DNA from: an uncultured Halobacteriovorax sp. | GTDB lineage: Bacteria; Bdellovibrionota; Bacteriovoracia; Bacteriovoracales; Bacteriovoracaceae | NCBI GenBank assembly: GCA_913061265.1 | Contig: CAJXVS010000004.1 | Coordinates: 310,001 to 374,000 of the forward strand | Length of the DNA stretch: 64,000 bases | Reading direction: 5' to 3' | Shown here: positions 61,788 through 64,000 of the stretch, in pieces | Layout: every line of letters begins with the position of its first letter | Numbering within the stretch: the first letter of the stretch is position 1 | The notes under the pieces: model-generated | Database searches by the model: none | The model's input: only the letters and a program-made list of their open reading frames with translations | What the model was told of the DNA's origin: nothing | Translations under genes and position numbers: made by a program

Positions 61788-64000
61788 AATGCACCTCGGT
61801 CGCAGATATTTTCAACAGGACAATAAGAACACGAGCCACTGTCTAGTGGCCTTGCCGGATACCCTTTCTCACTTTTAAGATCGACTATCAGCTTCTTTTC
61901 TTTATTAAGATAGGACTCAGTAAGTTCTTCGTAGTCTTTCAAGTGCCCTACTCTTGCACTTAAATCAGATAAGAACCTCGTTAATTCTTTTGCCGTTTCC
62001 TTATCAGGAGAAAAAAGCAATGAGGCACTTGGGTCCTTTAGGTTAAAGTATCCAATTAACGCATTAGACGCGGAATCAACTCCACAATGAGAAAGATAAT
62101 ACCAAGCCTGTAATTTTTCGTGACTCTTAAACTTACCAACCGCCGGGATTCCAGCTGCTGACCTTTTGAAATCTATGATGATACTTGTATCAGAACTTTG
62201 ATAGAAAAAATCGATACTCCCTCTATGCTTAATGCCTTCCACAGTATGTTCAAAGTTCTTTTCAAACTCAAAACTGGCTTTCCCAAAAAAGTTGTTTATG
62301 GCCTCTACAAACTTGATTCCTCGGTTTGCATAGAGGTTGATCTCATAAAGAGCTTCTTGGTATTGAACCTGATTTAATTTAAGAGATTCCTTAGCCAAGA
62401 CTTTATTGAGTTCTTTAATAACTATTTCTTCAAGATTCTTATCACTCGTCTTAAAGTATTGCCCAATCACTTCATGCTCTATTATTCCTAAATGATATGA
62501 TTGCAACCTTTCACTTAGATGAGCTTCAAGATCAACTCTCTCTATATAATTATAATAAAATTTCCTAGGACAATCGAGATAGGACTGAAGTGATGTGGAT
62601 GAGGCTTTTTCTAATTGAAAACTATCAACATTCTCTTTTTCGGATATTAAATTGATTTTATCAACCACTTCAGAATGGAGGTTTATATCCTCCGTTTCAA
62701 ATTCCTCTAAGATTTCAAGCCAAGAGAGGTCTGTCTCTTCAAAGTCTTTTTCTAGAAAGAGACTTACTTTAACCTCTGAGGCTAGGTCCTTAAAAGCGAC
62801 TTTCTTTGTTAAAAAATCTAGTTCACTACTTCTAATAGGACCTAAGGTAACCAATGAGTCTAACTGAATATCAGAAAAGTTAGACTCTCCTCCTTTTAGA
62901 GGTCCTAAAAATGAACCTCCGATTAAAACAGCTTCTTCTTTACTAACAAGTTCAGCACTATCAAGAGATGAAAGAAAATGTGTCGGTTCAGTATCAAAAA
63001 GTGGAATCAAATAATTTCTTGGTAAATCTAAGTCTAAGATCTCAAAGAAAACTTCCGCATCAAAGAAGGTAAAGCTATCGTTTGCATCAGATAACTCCTC
63101 CCAGTCTTCAAGTAGTTTTAGATACAAGCTTTTAATTTTCAAGAATCGAAAGAAGTAATCGCCTCTCTGAGACTTCTCATCAAAGCTATTTAGAACTTCT
63201 TTTACCTCATCTAAAGGAAGCTCAATACTTCCAAAATCTGTTAATGACTTTAATTCAGATGTTATGGTGGTCAAGATAGGCTTAAAGGGATCGATACCCG
63301 CTTTAAAGAAAAGACCTTCAACTGGGAGAACATTTAGCTCTTGAAAGGTTTGGGTTGAAGTTGGAATGAGAACCTCCGCCCCTCTTCGAGTAATTTCATT
63401 TAACTTTGCATAAGACTCTTCAGAGAAACGCCCTTTTTTGAACCTATAAACCTTCAATGATTGCTTTTCTAAGACTACCTCTTCAATAACCTCTGTGTTT
63501 TCACCAAGCCAAGAAATCCAAGAGAGTGAATCTGCATTTTTATAAATTTCTTGATGAATGGGCACTACAACTTCCGCTCGAATGCCCAAACTTTTCAACA
63601 AGTCTAACTGCCCACCACTTAGATGCTTAAAGCCCAAGAAAACAATGACCTTGCCTTTGACACTTTCGTGGACAGGACTCTCCATAGATCGAAGTTCTTC
63701 AGCCAGAATTCCGTATGAGCTATGCTCATCATGAAGATTCAACTCTTCTGCTACAAGCCAGAAGAACCTGACGGCCGTTGCCATCTTCTCTTCTTCTTCC
63801 TCTAGAACATCTTCAAGCATTTCAAGGTTCAAACTAAACCCACGAAGCTCGGTATAAAGATTAAAGGCTTTTGTGAAGATATCGTACTCGTAGCCTGGAA
63901 ACTTTATCTTCCAAATTGTGGAAAGCTTTAAGAGTAAATCAGACTTACGAGAAATTTGCGGTGCCTCATCCCCTAACATTGAGAGGGCCTCTTTTATGAA
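61784..64000 (-). CDS. addB: AddB-like nuclease subunit, 5' end outside the window
   Basis: The visible part is 738 codons; the frame stays open to the window edge, so the true start is upstream and the Met at 63979 is probably internal. The nuclease domain reads SYLDCPRKFYYNYIERV, then HEVIGQYF, RGSIDFFYQSSDTSIIIDFKRS. Closing cysteines CSYCPVENIC complete an AddB-type four-Cys iron-sulfur fold. The N-terminal helicase-like Walker region of AddB is not visible here. Its stop overlaps the addA start, giving the standard addB-addA order. Confidence 0.85.
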   Translation of the reverse strand, partial: FIKEALSMLGDEAPQISRKSDLLLKLSTIWKIKFPGYEYDIFTKAFNLYTELRGFSLNLEMLEDVLEEEEEKMATAVRFFWLVAEELNLHDEHSSYGILAEELRSMESPVHESVKGKVIVFLGFKHLSGGQLDLLKSLGIRAEVVVPIHQEIYKNADSLSWISWLGENTEVIEEVVLEKQSLKVYRFKKGRFSEESYAKLNEITRRGAEVLIPTSTQTFQELNVLPVEGLFFKAGIDPFKPILTTITSELKSLTDFGSIELPLDEVKEVLNSFDEKSQRGDYFFRFLKIKSLYLKLLEDWEELSDANDSFTFFDAEVFFEILDLDLPRNYLIPLFDTEPTHFLSSLDSAELVSKEEAVLIGGSFLGPLKGGESNFSDIQLDSLVTLGPIRSSELDFLTKKVAFKDLASEVKVSLFLEKDFEETDLSWLEILEEFETEDINLHSEVVDKINLISEKENVDSFQLEKASSTSLQSYLDCPRKFYYNYIERVDLEAHLSERLQSYHLGIIEHEVIGQYFKTSDKNLEEIVIKELNKVLAKESLKLNQVQYQEALYEINLYANRGIKFVEAINNFFGKASFEFEKNFEHTVEGIKHRGSIDFFYQSSDTSIIIDFKRSAAGIPAVGKFKSHEKLQAWYYLSHCGVDSASNALIGYFNLKDPSASLLFSPDKETAKELTRFLSDLSARVGHLKDYEELTESYLNKEKKLIVDLKSEKGYPARPLDSGSCSYCPVENICDRGAL

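Overview
The window is a dense, A+T-rich stretch of a Gram-negative chromosome with about 60 protein genes, many of them overlapping by 1-13 bases. No insertion sequence, prophage, tRNA or rRNA gene was seen. The closest match I can argue for is a gliding, predatory-type Bdellovibrionota bacterium (Bacteriovorax/Halobacteriovorax-like). The evidence is a complete Agl/Glt-style motility and envelope machine (ExbB/ExbD proton channel, FHA protein with an AgmX/PglI C-terminal domain, TPR proteins, myxobacterial-type beta-barrel), many short secreted or lipoprotein orphans, and low G+C. This placement is inference, because no rRNA is present.

Region 1 (1-11.9 kb) is a surface-polysaccharide locus. 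A minus-strand operon (gmhB, nucleotidyltransferase, SDR epimerase, glycosyltransferase) diverges from a plus-strand operon (second SDR enzyme, HAD-APH fusion, split transketolase, 2OG-Fe(II) oxygenase, LIC12192-like/methyltransferase fusion). A galE-gmhA pair closes the locus. It reads as a route to a modified heptose or higher-carbon sugar, with part of the chemistry unassigned.

Region 2 (12-16 kb) holds a coiled-coil lipoprotein, a small secreted Gly-rich protein, an XRE-type regulator, a cytoplasmic histidine kinase and an AlkB-like dioxygenase. The regulator and kinase are separated by a cluster of YCCC-N5-GGRA inverted repeats. The same motif occurs in front of a sigma-54 response regulator (31.1 kb) and in front of the motility beta-barrel operon (58.4 kb).

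Region 3 (16-31 kb) has a B12 theme: metF-metH with B12-dependent MetH, a btuF-btuC-btuD importer, and a cobalamin riboswitch directly ahead of a BtuB-like TonB receptor. Between these lie a two-gene HTH regulator, an EEP-fold phosphatase, psd and an HtrA protease. A sigma-54 response regulator and cysQ follow.

Region 4 (32-40 kb) carries a Yej-type peptide importer without its ATPase, then several exported or unknown proteins. These include a methyltransferase with a signal peptide and a matrixin-like metalloprotease with a C-terminal membrane tail. A long leader with nested inverted repeats lies in front of a small secreted protein.

Region 5 (40-48 kb) is housekeeping: groES-groEL, a ClC channel, DNA polymerase I with an apparently dead proofreading site, an RDD protein and thioredoxin. 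Region 6 (48-58.4 kb) is the motility/envelope machine, encoded in two convergent arms separated by a pair of 68-bp direct repeats. Region 7 (58.5-64 kb) is an AddAB-type helicase-nuclease; the AddB gene runs off the right edge.
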